Source: Anastatus disparis
Lineage: Eukaryota > Arthropoda > Insecta > Hymenoptera > Eupelmidae
Direction of reading: 5' to 3'
Length of the DNA stretch: 64,000 bases
Assembly (NCBI GenBank): GCA_017163975.1
Contig: JAFFSR010000229.1
Span: 14,030,001-14,094,000 of the forward strand
Below, piece after piece: positions 43,501 to 54,299 of the stretch. Positions within the stretch are counted from its first letter, which is position 1; every line of letters begins with the position of its first letter. Under the pieces are notes generated by a model. The model searched no databases. It had not been told where the DNA came from and was given only the letters and a program-made list of their open reading frames with translations. The position numbers were made by a program, and so were the translations under genes.

Positions 43501-46500
43501 TCCGGATTTCTTTTGCTCTTGCTCTTTTGCTACCTCATATACCTATACGAGCATTGATCGCCTGTATACGAGAGCACGCGCTAACTTTTGTGAACGCAAT
43601 CGCAAAGATTATTAATGCTCATTTTCGTTTTCTCGTTAATTCTTCTTTTTTTTCTATTCAAACGATGGTTTTTTATTATAACGCAACTATGAATCGTATA
43701 CAAGCTATTAATTCGATTTGAGAATGCGTTTATTCTATGGGTAATGAGTCGTTTTATCTTACTTTCTCTCTTTCTTCCCATTTAGAAATTGCATCTTTCA
43801 GAAGATTATTACAACATCTTTGTTTTTAACGCTTTTTTTTTTCAAATTTTATAAGCCTCTGTAAAATTTTAGAAATTTTTAATATTGTGTAATTGAAATA
43901 AAATCTTTTGGAGAAAAAAATTTTTAATTCTTATATTTTATCGAAATATGAGATTAAATCATTTAGACTTTTGTTTATTGATCTTTGACTGTTGCAACTT
44001 GTAAAATGAAATTTTCTCTAAAAAAACTTGACATTTCGAAGCAATCATCCAGACGATCTTAATTACAAACATCGATATCTGGAAACAATACTATCACGTC
44101 TGCATTGACAATCGTCAATCTCATCTTTCAATTCGGTGGAGCAAGTAAAAAATAAGTACTGAATATAAACGCATAGTAGTCTGATGCAGCCGCCATAACG
44201 GTATACGATAACGTTGAAACTGTTGAGCTTTCTCTCTCTCTCTCTCTTGTGCGCTCCAGTTACCATTTATCGAACTTTGGCGTTTCCGGCGCGGACGAAA
44301 ACTTCAGCGACGAACGTCTACTAAGGACGCAAGAGAAAACGTCGTTAATAAAGAGAGAGAGAGAGATAGGGGAGGAGAAGAGAGAGAGAGGAAAGTGGGC
44401 GAAGCTTTCGCGCTGCGCTGAGCTCAGGAAAACAAGTCTGCGATTAATGTGCGTGGAGGTTGGAGAATTTTAGGGACTGGGGTATGATATTAAGGTGAAT
44501 TATGTTTCGAGATGTTTTTCGATATTCGCTGGAATGCTTATGATTACATTTTATTTTATCATTAGTTTACATATTTTAATTATTAGTTTACATATTTTTT
44601 CAACTATTCATTATTATGTTTGACTGTTTAAAATTTTTTAAAAATTAATACAATAACATAATATGATTCCTTGTTATATTAGACATTTTTTACTTCATAA
44701 ATTAATTTTTTTTAAATGAATATTAATCAGTTTTTATATCGATTAGAAGTGCTTATATTTGTATTTCAAAATGTCAAAATTTGTAATATTTAACATCATT
44801 CATATCTTCGTACATATAAGAAAGAACGATCACCTAAACTTTCTCGACAAATGTAGTTACGTGCGCGAGATGACTTTAACCAACGGCTTAGCGCCCTATA
44901 AACCTTACTTCTGTATAATGCGCCACCAAAAGAATCAAATTTTTATTTATGATGAACATCAAGCAAAATGCATAACTTTTTGAGTTGTGTTTCTTGCTAC
45001 TGATTGTCCTTTTTTTATTGATAATCTAGTTATAGTTTTTTTTTGCTGAAATTCAAAAATTTTAGAGTGAAAATTTTTATTTTTTCAAAAAAGAACATGT
45101 TTTGAGAATGTCGCACAAGAAAAAGGTGAAATTCGGTTGTAAAATAGATACTTTGCATAACATGTAAATATTTTTCAATGTTTACACTTACGGTTTGATA
45201 AGGGAATTGGATTTTTCACATAAAAGATTACTTGGAATACATGCAATTTTAATGAAAAAAAAATTCAATAGATATTGCTTGAAAATTAAAAAAATTCAAA
45301 CCGCACTTTAGAAATCACAATTCTATTATTATTTTTATTTTTTTTAACGTCGCTGTATTTCAGTTATCATTGTGATGCTAATTAGCGACGAAGATCGTTT
45401 CAGTGTATTTGTTAAAAAAGCACATGTAACGTACAGTGGTGCTTGTATAAATCGGCCGCCGAGAGCGGGATTCGAACTCGGGACCTCGAGATCGCGAATC
45501 CATTACTCTACCGAGTGAGCCACTGACGACCTATAGTGAATTTATTTTAAGAGAATGTAAAGATAGTTACGATTCCTACATTGCTCAGTAGTAAACAATT
45601 ATATCAATAATTCAAATTGAGGCAACAATTTTAAAAAAAACGGCTTGCAGCGTGAATTTTAAAATTTTTTATTTAAATTTCCGAGCAAATCCATTTATTT
45701 AATAATACGAAAAATGTAATGTTCTTGCTATGTTAATCTGAAAATTTCAATAATTTTGATAACACGTAATTATATTTATGATTTAAATGTATTCTACTTA
45801 ATAATATAAATTAAAAAAAAGTTTTATTATTATAACTTTTTTGTTGATTATAATGCAGTGAAAGACATAATAAAGAAAATAATAAATAAAAATAAATTAG
45901 GTAAATATTATGATAATTAATGAGCATATAGTTTCGACTGGATATAAACGATAATGGTAATGAGGGAGTTTAAAGATAAAGAAAGTAAATTTTCCGAAAT
46001 CGATTCTCGATCAATCTTGATCGCTTATCAGTCCGATCACCAAAATCTTCCCTACCGTACGCTGCATCCCTTCTTATCCTTGTAAATAAAAAAATTTCTT
46101 GAAATAAACAGCAGGCGTGGATCGTCGAACCCGTATCAAGGGAGGTTACGTTTCGTATATAAACCCCTCGCAAGTTGTTTCTTTAAAAGAATAAAGTTCG
46201 GAGATCAGAGCCAAGCAAGCGAGCAAGCAGAAGCGTGGCGCGGGTTTCGAGTAGATTAGAGGCTGCCCAAATGAATTAAAAGGCAATTTTAATCAAAAGA
46301 AGCCGCGGTCGCGCGAAACCTCTATTCTTTTTTTTCTTATTTTATTTTCTTCTTTTTTTTTCGTTTTTTCTTTTTCGAGAGGCACGATTACCCTCTCAAC
46401 GATAATAACACGGGCGGTATAAGGCGACGCCTTTTCGTAAAAAGCCACTCGTATATTACTTTTGCGGAGAGAGAAAGGATCGATATTTTTTTTTTTACAT

Positions 46501-49500
46501 GCGGAGAGGGCTAATCGAATATTCGATACTAAAAGGATCAATATTCGAGAGCCCGAGACTCTCTCTTTTTTCTTCAACGAGTAATAATGATCGTCGTTCG
46601 CGGAATATAGTGAAATAATATCGTTGTTTTAAAGGCCAATAAGTGGCCAATTACCTTTAGGCTTATGAGAGCACTCGAGAGCTAAACTTTTTAAACTTTA
46701 ACTCAGAAAGGCCAAAAATTATTTTAGACCAGATCACAAACAATTTTTGCCTGACATTTTCTCTATAAGATCAGTACTTAATATCGAAGAAAATTTTTTA
46801 AACAAATAATCATTTTAAATCTAATGTTTATATTCATAACTTTTTATCATTTTATTTGAATTTAATGTACTTTCCGAAAGAAAAAGAAATCAAGAGCAGT
46901 AAACTCTTCAAACGTTACGAGTATATTTTAGAAGTAGTAACTTATAAATCGAAGAAATTAAAATATATATCGCAATAATTAATTAGAAAATCATTACTAT
47001 TTAAAGCTTAAAATATTTCACATTAGAAAATGTACATGATCATTGAATTCTTTGCCCAATTAATCAACTTTGTGACTACTTCTTGTAATTTTTAATCATC
47101 TCGGCAATTAAAAGCAAGCGAATATTTTCTGCTGTCGATTGGCGAGCAAACGTATAAATGAAATTGAAAACGATTTGAGCGATTAATTGCATAATATTTT
47201 TACCTTCATATTTTGAATAATAAAATTATTAAAATAATGCTCCTTTTAAGAACCGTAAAATAGATTTAACAACTTTTTATTTGAAACTTAATGATTATTT
47301 TAAATTAGTAATTTAAATAATTATTAAAATAATTTTTATCATCCGAGTTTATAGTTAATAATCTTGATGTTTTCCGAGTAGCTATAATTATATTTGATTG
47401 ATAAGTTGTAAACAATTAATGCATAAAATTATAGGATGAAAATTATAAAGTATAATTCGAAATAATAATTATATATAGTTATAAAATATATGTTATCTTT
47501 TAATATAAAATAATAATTTACTTTACAATTTAATCCAGAAAATAGAATTTATTACTCAATCAGTACATCAAAAAAAAAAAGAAAGAAAAAAAGTGTCTCG
47601 TATATGAAGAATCTCGAAAAATCATTAACTTTCGCTTTGAGCGTAAACGTTCTTTAAACAGCTTCTTTTTCTATATATCGAAGCAACATTAACGTTATAA
47701 ATATCTAAAATATTCATAGCTACATCCTTAATTTCCATAATAATATAACGTACTTATAAACATCCTTTTTCCGTCTTATTTTTCGTAAACACAAAGTCGT
47801 CTCGTTTATATCGCATTACCTCCCTTTGAAAAGAAAAAGAAAAAGAAAAATAAGAAAATAAAATAAAAGAAAGTAAACCACATAGCTTAATAAACGTTAA
47901 GTCAATCAATTAATCTCCTCGAGCTTTTTGCCTCTCGATATATATGCAATCGATATATGTATACATATAGCGTTCCGCTCACGGGCGATAAATTCAATTA
48001 GTTATTAATGGGAGCTGCCATTAGCGAACGAGAGAGAGAGAGAGAACGTTAAAAGAACTCTCAAGTCCCGTTAACGTGTGCAGAGGATTCACGAGATACA
48101 GATTATATAGAGAGCGAGAGAGCAATATTGCCCACCTAATTATATTGCGCGCGGGTACTCAACGAGCTACTAGTACGTCTAATTATTGTTCTCATAGTCA
48201 GCTCGATGAATTTATTTTATAAGTCGTGAGAACAAATTAAGAGTTGAACTTTTATTAAGAATCTGACGTATCGGTAAAAATGACGTTGTGATAATTATTG
48301 ATTGATTTGTAGAAATTTAACGATTATTAAATTTATTCTGTGATTTTACGCAATGTTAAATTAAAATACAAATTCATAAACGGCAAGGTAATTTATAAAC
48401 AAAGTGAAAAAGACTCGGGGTAAATTAGATAAAAATTTAGCATGATTAAGAAAGAATTTACATATCATTAATTAAGAATTCCGTGACGTTTTTTGATTCA
48501 ATCAATTGATTAAAATCTATGAAATATTTTTTTTAATAGAAGGTAGACTAAATTGAATCGTCGTTCTTAAACGTTGTCTTATCAGTATCAAAGAATCTTT
48601 TAATATTTTCGAATTATTAAAAAGAATGTATAAAAACGTCATAATAATTTACATAATAATCTTATGTAAATTAAACTTTCTATATGCCAATAATGAAAAA
48701 AAAAGAGAAAAAATTGTAATTCTCAAAAAAAAATAAGAAGTTTATTCTCAGCTCTTTTATCTTGTCTTTGAATTTGATTAGAGTCATTCTATGTAAAATT
48801 CTATATCAAAAGCCATTTGTTCTTAAATTTATTAAGAATCTTATAACTCTTAGCTGGAAGTTCTCACAGTCATATATACGCCTATAAACGTAACTCATGA
48901 GCAACATCTATATTAATACGTGAAAAAGAAGTCAAGTTTGGATTAAGTTCTCTTCCTTTGAAGACCACATTATTTTTCTCCTTTTTTTTTCCTTCAATAA
49001 TGTTCCTTTTTTTTTATTTATTTTATTTTTGTGTCCGCTGCCCCTTTAGTAAAAAAGAGAAGAGGGAGCCGGTTTTTACGAGGGACATTCTTTGATTTTT
49101 TGATGGAGCAGCGGTTAACTTGTTTGTAGGAGGACTCCCGACCAGGAACCACTTGAATTTAACGAGAGGAGAGCAAATGGGCCACCCTGCTGACTTTCTT
49201 CGATTCCCATATTTACTTTTTTCCTCCTTATCTTTTGATTGTATTTTCTTTTACATGTGTGCTTCCCAAATATTAAATATCTAAGGTCATATAAGCACTA
49301 CTTTGCTTCTTTATTTTACAATTTTTGCAGTCTTTTTTATTTCCTTCTTTAATTTCACTTCCATTCGTTTACTTTTTTATGGACCTTTTTTATTCTCCTT
49401 TCCTTAAAAACTTTCTGCTTTTAAATTAAAAGTCATTAAGTTAAATTATGTAATTGATTCTCATCATCATAAAAACGTGTTATTACATGATTTTTAGGCT

Positions 49501-51323
49501 TTTCGTACTCTGATTTTTAGAAAATTCTCATCACACATTCTGAAATAATCGAATCTAATATTGAATTTCAGAAATTATTATATCTTGTTTTATGCACACC
49601 TCTAAACGGATATTTATAAAACTTTTCCACCAGTGTGGTCTTAAAAAAAAGTGAAAAAAAAAAAAAAATCTCGACAATTTGTAACCGTGAATTTCGTAAG
49701 AGCCGCGGGCGTGTGTAACAGCTTCCTTATAAAAGAAGCGTATATACCGTGAGTATAGCAACTCTTTGAGAGAATCAATGTGTGCAGTCTACTCTCTTGC
49801 GCTCGCTAAGTGGCAAAGTACATAAGACTTAGTTGCGTGTCCCCTTAATTAGCACCAACAGATAGTAAAAAAAAAATAAATAAAAATGCCGAAGGTTCAT
49901 TCTGGGAAAAAACGATCTTTTTTTTCCTTACTTACTTTTTAAGAACGATGAAGATGTCTGTATAGTTTCTACGAAGTTAATAGAAAGGTTTTTGCTCTTA
50001 ATTGTATACATGGAGTATTTGTTGGTAGGAAAAATTAATGTATGCGTTAAAAATTCTTTTTTTTGAAGCCAAAAAGTGTTAATCCGAAAAATCTATCGAT
50101 GTTTTATGGCTTTGACTTCGGTTTTATACACATTAATCTAGCAACTGTATTATTCGAGCGAGTTTTATAATCCCGCGATAACTTTCTCGGAACTGTTTAG
50201 TTTGCATTGAATAAATAGATGATTTTCATTTGTTTAATCGCTTTTGTTGAATCTTTAAGGCACATACTTTTTATTATCAGGTTTATAGAGAGCAATAGGC
50301 TTATCGAAGGACATTTATATGATTACACGTATTAGCTTGACCTAATTTTTTGACATTTATTAACACATGAAATTCTGAAAAATATAATATATGAATTGAA
50401 ATATCTATTATACAACTTTGATATTATTCAAACACAATAGTATATTGAAATATAAATTGGACTTTTGTTTTGTTGCAGAAAAAATGACAACACAGTCGAC
50501 AGACTTTAGTGGGAAGCTGTACCTCTTCGCAGAGAAGAGTAAACGATACATTTGCTTCAGTAAAAGATGGAAAGTTATTAGCTTGGTAAGTAGTGTTATC
50601 GTAACAAAAGATATCTTAGAGTAACTTAATCTAGTAGATAATAAAGTTCTTGTTTTGTATAAAATATAAATGTTTTTAACATGTAATAAGTAAATAAAAT
50701 TAAAAACTGAAAAGTCCATAATGATTGAATATGATGAAATTGGAATTTAGACTGGAATGTAAAAATTGTATTAATTTATTGGATTTGCTTTTTGATTACA
50801 GCCTAAAAAGCGAAGGGATGATTGGTGCCAATTCTACGAGATCTACGAAGGCAGGTATCTGAGGTACCGATCAGCCATCGATCCAACTCGTTATATAGGC
50901 TTCAATAAGAGTGGCAAGCCCATGACGTCATCTCGTGGTCGGCCAGAATGTTACAATTTCATAAAGCTGAATCCCAGTGGTGTCGAGCAGCACAATAACA
51001 TTGTATCGTCAAACAAAGGAGGCACGAAATCACAACGCGACATTGTGCGGCCCGAACACATACGAAAATTTTCTCATCATCCCAATGGTCATTTGCGCGC
51101 CACTAAAAATTCTCTGATACCTTCGTCCGATAGTAATTCAGCATTATTAACGAGTAGCAGTAGTAACGGAAGCAGATTAACGCAATTGGCAACGCAACAT
51201 CGTCATCGGCATTCGAATAGCTGGAAAATGATGCGCGAGGATGCAAGGAGACGACATGAACGTCCATTAAGCAGTAGCAGTAGCCTCTTAGTCGAGGCAA
51301 GCGCTGCTAACAGCAAGTATTGA
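34538..51323 (+). CDS. Fgf8: FGF8-subfamily fibroblast growth factor (thisbe/pyramus-like), spliced, 5' end missing
   Basis: Four exons (34538-34583, 39510-39642, 50479-50585, 50802-51323) with consensus GT/AG junctions join into one frame of 268 codons. The product reads as a signal-peptide core, then a beta-trefoil FGF domain of about 125 residues (LYS near its start, GKLYLFAEKSKRYICFSKRW, DWCQFYEIYEGRYLRY, DPTRYIGFNKSGKP, CYNFIKLNPSG), then a tail of about 105 residues rich in Ser, His and Arg. The Cys before QFYEI and the final F-I-K-L-N-P-S-G align with the FGF8 pattern (DCVFTEI; HFMKRLPRG). Known of the family: these secreted ligands signal through FGF receptors (Heartless in flies) in mesoderm, heart and glia. 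The start codon is not in these exons, because the first begins in mid-codon. The stop is followed by an open in-frame extension (51324-51662). Subfamily assignment is secure; one-to-one orthology to ths or pyr is not. Confidence 0.9.
35019..35399. mobile_element. Fold-back MITE with 175-bp inverted arms and TTAA flanks
   Basis: The left arm (35019-35193) and right arm (35225-35399) are inverted copies, roughly 90% alike by eye, around a 31-bp spacer. The outer ends read GAGGAGGTCACGTATCTC and its exact complement. TTAA sits immediately outside both ends (35015-35018 and 35400-35403), as in piggyBac-type insertions. If the ends are instead AGAGGAGG, a TA duplication of Tc1/mariner type fits equally well. 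There is no ORF, so it is non-autonomous. It lies 435 bp after an FGF exon, within the intron, and would form a long hairpin in the pre-mRNA. Confidence 0.85.
38424..38441. repeat. (TAG)n microsatellite
   Basis: Six GTA/TAG units inside the FGF intron. The consecutive Tyr residues on the minus strand derive from it. Confidence 0.85.
39510..39642 (+). CDS. Fgf8: FGF8-like exon: N-terminal beta-trefoil strands
   Basis: The acceptor is TTTTTGTTCAG (AG at 39508-39509) and the donor is C|GTAAGT at 39643. The exon is 133 bp: phase 0 on entry, one base left over on exit. It completes the signal peptide (VVMCGAASSA) and begins the FGF core. The segment VSLYSTCSRGNVTVYGR corresponds to the YQLYSRTSGKHVQVL region of vertebrate FGF8. 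NVT is a possible N-glycosylation site. The terminal C joins AA of the next exon to give Gln. Local base composition is clearly GC-richer than the flanking introns, as expected for coding sequence. Confidence 0.88.
41230..41253. repeat. Poly(T) run of about 24
   Basis: One of the longest homopolymers in the window, inside the large FGF intron. It could be the tail of a minus-strand retroposed sequence, but nothing recognisable abuts it. Confidence 0.8.
44561..44598. repeat. Short tandem duplication
   Basis: ATTAGTTTACATATTTT occurs at 44561-44577 and again at 44582-44598, a 21-bp period with exact identity over 17 bp. Confidence 0.8.
45344..45530 (-). mobile_element. tRNA-derived SINE, copy 1
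   Basis: Read on the minus strand, the element starts GTCGTCAGTGGCTCACTCGG and carries an A box (TGGCTCACTCGG, 45511-45522) and a B box (GTTCGAATCC, 45468-45477) of RNA polymerase III. A tRNA-unrelated body of about 110 bp follows, ending GCGACGTTAA. The second copy at 63197-63380 matches over the whole length, at roughly 88% by eye. The T-stem is mispaired and extra bases sit before the acceptor 3' strand, so it is not a functional tRNA. The anticodon position reads CGC. I found no clear target-site duplication. It lies within the large FGF intron. Confidence 0.85.
50479..50585 (+). CDS. Fgf8: FGF8-like exon: central beta-trefoil strands
   Basis: The acceptor is TTTTGTTGCAG (AG at 50477-50478) and the donor is TTG|GTAAGT at 50586. 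The 107-bp exon enters in phase 1, completing Gln with AA, and exits in phase 0. It encodes KMTTQSTDFSGKLYLFAEKS, then KRYICFSKRWKVISL. The G-x-L-Y-L-F-A-E-x-x-x-x-Y-I-C-F pattern matches the FGF8 segment [20 protein letters not shown], one of the most conserved parts of the fold. An internal ATG near the exon start is in frame but is not a plausible start, because it would drop the signal peptide and the first trefoil strands. Confidence 0.92.
50586..50801 (+). other. FGF8-like short last intron
   Basis: A 216-bp AT-rich phase-0 intron with donor GTAAGT and acceptor TTTGATTACAG. Stop codons in all forward frames confirm that it must be removed to keep the trefoil intact. Confidence 0.9.
50802..51323 (+). 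CDS. Fgf8: FGF8-like last exon: C-terminal trefoil, basic/Ser-rich tail and TGA stop
   Basis: The acceptor TTTTTGATTACAG (AG at 50800-50801) enters in phase 0 and 173 codons run to TGA at 51321-51323. The first residues, PKKRRDDWCQFYEIYEG, hold a basic cluster likely to contribute to heparan-sulphate binding, followed by the conserved Cys. DPTRYIGFNKSGKP and CYNFIKLNPSG close the trefoil. The remaining ~105 residues form a low-complexity tail with Ser runs encoded by AGC/AGT repeats, His/Arg-rich patches and no obvious domain. Insect FGF8-like ligands characteristically have long variable tails, so this is not odd in itself. The frame remains open after the stop (next entry). Confidence 0.93.
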   Translation, partial: PKKRRDDWCQFYEIYEGRYLRYRSAIDPTRYIGFNKSGKPMTSSRGRPECYNFIKLNPSGVEQHNNIVSSNKGGTKSQRDIVRPEHIRKFSHHPNGHLRATKNSLIPSSDSNSALLTSSSSNGSRLTQLATQHRHRHSNSWKMMREDARRRHERPLSSSSSLLVEASAANSKY

Positions 51324-51662
51324 GTTGTCGTTAATACACTTCAACTCGTCGATCAAGACTGCCTCACACGTGAGACCTATCACGAGACTCTCCACGATAA
51401 CACAATGTTCATGAGGACAACGATTATGGCGACGATAACGACGATCACGAATGATAATACGACGATGCTCAAGTATTCATCGATTTGGCAATTAGCCAAT
51501 TGGGATAATCATTATTACAAGAAGAACCCACCGGGGAGCGATAATGCAGCCGCAGCAACGTCAGGAATTCTTCAACCTCAACATCAGCAGCAACTCGTCG
51601 AGCTCGTTTTCCTCGTAACAATGCTTGTCGCTGTCAGAGCGAGCCTGCCGAGCAGAATTTAA
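51324..51662 (+). CDS. In-frame post-stop extension of the FGF8-like ORF (readthrough or exitron candidate)
   Basis: Counting on from the TGA at 51321-51323 in the same frame gives 112 sense codons before TAA at 51660-51662. It begins VVVNTLQLVDQDCLTRETYH and includes NWDNHYYKKNPPGSDNAAAA and a Gln-rich stretch. It ends with the hydrophobic run LVELVFLVTMLVAV (51594-51635) followed by RASLPSRI. Composition stays GC-richer than the sequence beyond 51662, resembling coding DNA. Three explanations fit: translational readthrough of TGA; removal of the stop by splicing (a GT at 51317 and an AG at 51414-51415 would excise 99 bp, a multiple of three, but the acceptor is weak); or a recently acquired stop or sequencing error. 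The hydrophobic end could act as a GPI signal or a short transmembrane anchor, but 14 residues with one Glu is borderline. An independent 85-codon ORF from the ATG at 51405 also exists, but it is in the same frame as the FGF, so extension is the simpler reading. Confidence 0.5.
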   Translation, partial: VVVNTLQLVDQDCLTRETYHETLHDNTMFMRTTIMATITTITNDNTTMLKYSSIWQLANWDNHYYKKNPPGSDNAAAATSGILQPQHQQQLVELVFLVTMLVAVRASLPSRI

Positions 51663-52863
51663 CAAATACCAGAATATTCTCAAATTCTAAACTAACGAAA
51701 ATATTTTTCACCTCCGGATATTGTCATATTCCTTGCATTTGTCTTTTATACGCTGTATTTGTCAAAGTTGATAAGTTTTCAATATTTATCTTACATATGT
51801 ATAACCAATGAAAGAAGAAGACGAACACTCATTCCTCAAACCTATTTTAATGGTACCAATGATTTCAACTGGTTTGGCAATGTGTTCTGTCTTCTTCTGC
51901 TTTAGAAACTATAAACATGACAATCGTATGAAATATTTAACCAGAAACATAAATCAGCCATTTATGAAAGTACGTAGATTCAGAAATATATTGATTCCCT
52001 TGTAAAAATGGCACTCAATATAGAAAAAGGGAAATTGGTATGGTCTTGTTCCGAGAAAATTTGTTTGTAAGTATGATGCTATTTTGAATTGAAAATATTT
52101 ATTTATGTCATAATTATTCAGAATTAAATTTTCTGCATCCAAAGTTTCTTGGCCAACAAGATCATCGTTCTGAATGTAAATCTAATTTTGATCAAGGTAT
52201 TAAATGCAAGGGACAAAAACTATATAATTAGATAACCCAAACTAATACATTTGATCAAAATTATAAATCTTTCATCGATACTGTCTTAACTACTAGCAAA
52301 ATTGACAAGTACACCGTATACTGTTGTCATTTGAAAATTGAAATGACAAAAATATTAAAATAAAATGGCCAGTAATATGGACCAACAAGATAATATGATA
52401 TTTTTGAAATTCTGCTCGGATCCGCGCACTTCCACGACTTCATTCCTTCGTATTTTTTATTAAATACACAGTCACACACGCGCGTATAATACACCGCTGC
52501 TGAGTATTTTGTATAATTATGTTCCAACGTATGCGGACTATTTATTGTGACCATTTATTTATGATATTTCGTATTTGGTATCGTCGTAAGTGTCGTTTTT
52601 TTACAAACACACGCACATACATCTATACATACACACATGTACGCACGCATGCCACATAAACACGTACTCAGACGCGTGCGCATACGCATCTACACTCATG
52701 TACACGCACACATACATACACACGCAACACGCATACCAAGATAAAAGAGATTAGGTATCTCTTTATTTACGGAAGCTCATGTCGCAATAATTGGAACAGA
52801 GTCTTAATTATTAATAATTATAATAATATTTAAAAAAAAACTGTACACCTCGACAGCAATAAA
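51663..52863 (+). other. Probable proximal 3' UTR of the FGF8-like gene
   Basis: The sequence after the second stop is AT-rich and noncoding. A candidate polyadenylation signal AATAAA is at 52858-52863, followed at once by a 6-bp hairpin (GTTCTC/GAGAAC) and T-containing sequence. The CA/TA-rich microsatellite at 52605-52735 lies within. If the first TGA is the only stop used, the UTR starts at 51324. Other AATAAA motifs follow, so the true end is uncertain. Confidence 0.5.
52605..52735. repeat. Degenerate (CA)n/(CATA)n microsatellite
   Basis: About 130 bp of interrupted ACAC, ACATACAT and ACGC units, A/C on the plus strand throughout. It lies within the probable 3' UTR and codes for nothing credible. 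Confidence 0.8.
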
Positions 52864-54299
52864 GATTTAAAAAGGGTTCTCAACGGTAGAGAACTGTTAC
52901 ACCTACACACGTACACACATTAAAAAAAAAAATAAAATAAACACAGCCCATCGAGGAAAGTCGTATTACTTATATGCATTGTATTTATGTAACTTAAAAT
53001 ACTCTAATACTTATGTTTAGCGTGTAGACGAATACCAATTAAACTATTCTGTTTATAATAATGTAATTGTAAATACGAGGAAAGCCTTACATTTATCCAT
53101 AAATAATTGAATACGAAGTATTGTAAATAAGTGATTAATTACACGCAAATTTTTTCGATAAAAAAAAAAAGAAACTTTCTCTTTATTAAACATACATAAA
53201 TGTATTTGTTTTCATTGATTTCGTTAATTATTCAGTCGGTGATGATGATGCTATTAATGCGCGAACGCGGGATAACACCAAGTCAACTTTGCAAACGCAC
53301 TCAGGGATGCAAGAACTTCATTTAATATACCAGGCACTAATTCTCTTTGAAATTATCAAAATTATATACATCTCGTGCTTTTAATTCAAAATTACCTTCA
53401 AATTAATTATATGATTATCCATATTAATACTTTTCTGCTGGTCTTGTAATATTATTAAAAATTTAAATATGGTATCACAATACTAAAAAATTCACTTATT
53501 AAGTATGCTCAATTGCACTTCTGAGTACGTTCGTACTTTCGAGAGAATTTCATATTCTCGCACTAGAAGCGCCGCAATAAATATAAATATATATATATAC
53601 AAAAAAAAAATATATAAATATAAAACGAGTTGGTCCGTGTGCACGTAAAAAGTGCACTGTGCGCATTAGGGCTCGCGTCGCGCAAAAAAAGTTACAAAAA
53701 AAAATAAAATAAAATAAAACTCGCTCGTTGTGCTATTATGCCGCCTAAAAATTGTAGAGTATGAATCAAAGTACGTGTGCGTGGCTCCATCATTACTGGA
53801 CCCTGTGCGCATGTGCGATGGATCGCTCCCACTTTCTTAATTTCGATTTGTTGGATGAACGTTACTTTTTTTAAAATTAAGTCACAACAAAATATGTTAA
53901 TAGTGTTGCTTAAATCTTTTCTAATTAAACTAATAAATTTGTGTATTACATCTATTCTTAAATCATGGTGTATCTAAACTTGCCGTCGAGACACGATCGC
54001 GTCTCTTGGTTAACTTTGAGGCTACAATTGGAAGAAGATTTTAATTTTACAACTAAATCATGTTTTAAATATTTTTTTTAAGATGACACTTTGATTATTA
54101 AATTAATAAAAACGTGACGTTTGCTAACGAAAAACAAGTTAAGAAAGTAATAGCGTTCCTCAAATAAAATATTAAAATACAATATGTTTAATGCAAAGTC
54201 GAATGTATGTGTATGTGTATAAGCCCACAATTATTGTTTATTGTATGACTGTGTTCTGTGCTGATAGAGGCGTGCGAGTGCGTGTAATATATTACAATT
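52864..54299. other. AT-rich noncoding sequence downstream of the first poly(A) signal
   Basis: No gene is visible. It contains further AATAAA-like motifs, the two Pumilio-type motifs, an AT microsatellite near 53590-53605 and a CpG-containing patch at 53640-53680. It may be distal 3' UTR or intergenic. Confidence 0.5.
53062..53135 (+). promoter_or_regulatory. Two Pumilio-type motifs
   Basis: TGTAAATA occurs at 53068-53075 and again at 53122-53129, matching the Pumilio response element TGTANATA. They would matter only if the FGF 3' UTR extends past the 52858 poly(A) signal. The motif is cheap in AT-rich DNA. Confidence 0.25.

Larger units (their letters stand above)
39643..50478 (+). other. 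FGF8-like large intron
   Basis: This 10.8-kb intron is bounded by GTAAGT and GTTGCAG. It holds SINE copy 1 (45344-45530), a 24-T run near 41230-41253, paired CT and GA tracts (44230-44400), a TATATAAA with CpG-rich sequence downstream at 46156-46260, and many AT-rich stretches. The ORFs on either strand are short and low-complexity. I find no supportable gene nested in it. Confidence 0.75.

Noticed and set aside
44249..44473. 74-codon forward ORF between CT and GA tracts
   Set aside because: Much of it is the GA repeat read as Arg/Glu; no recognisable domain and no splice context.
46156..46206. TATATAAA with a CpG-rich downstream segment as an internal promoter
   Set aside because: The nearest initiator-like TCAGAG is about 45 bp away, too far for a standard TATA promoter, and no exon follows.
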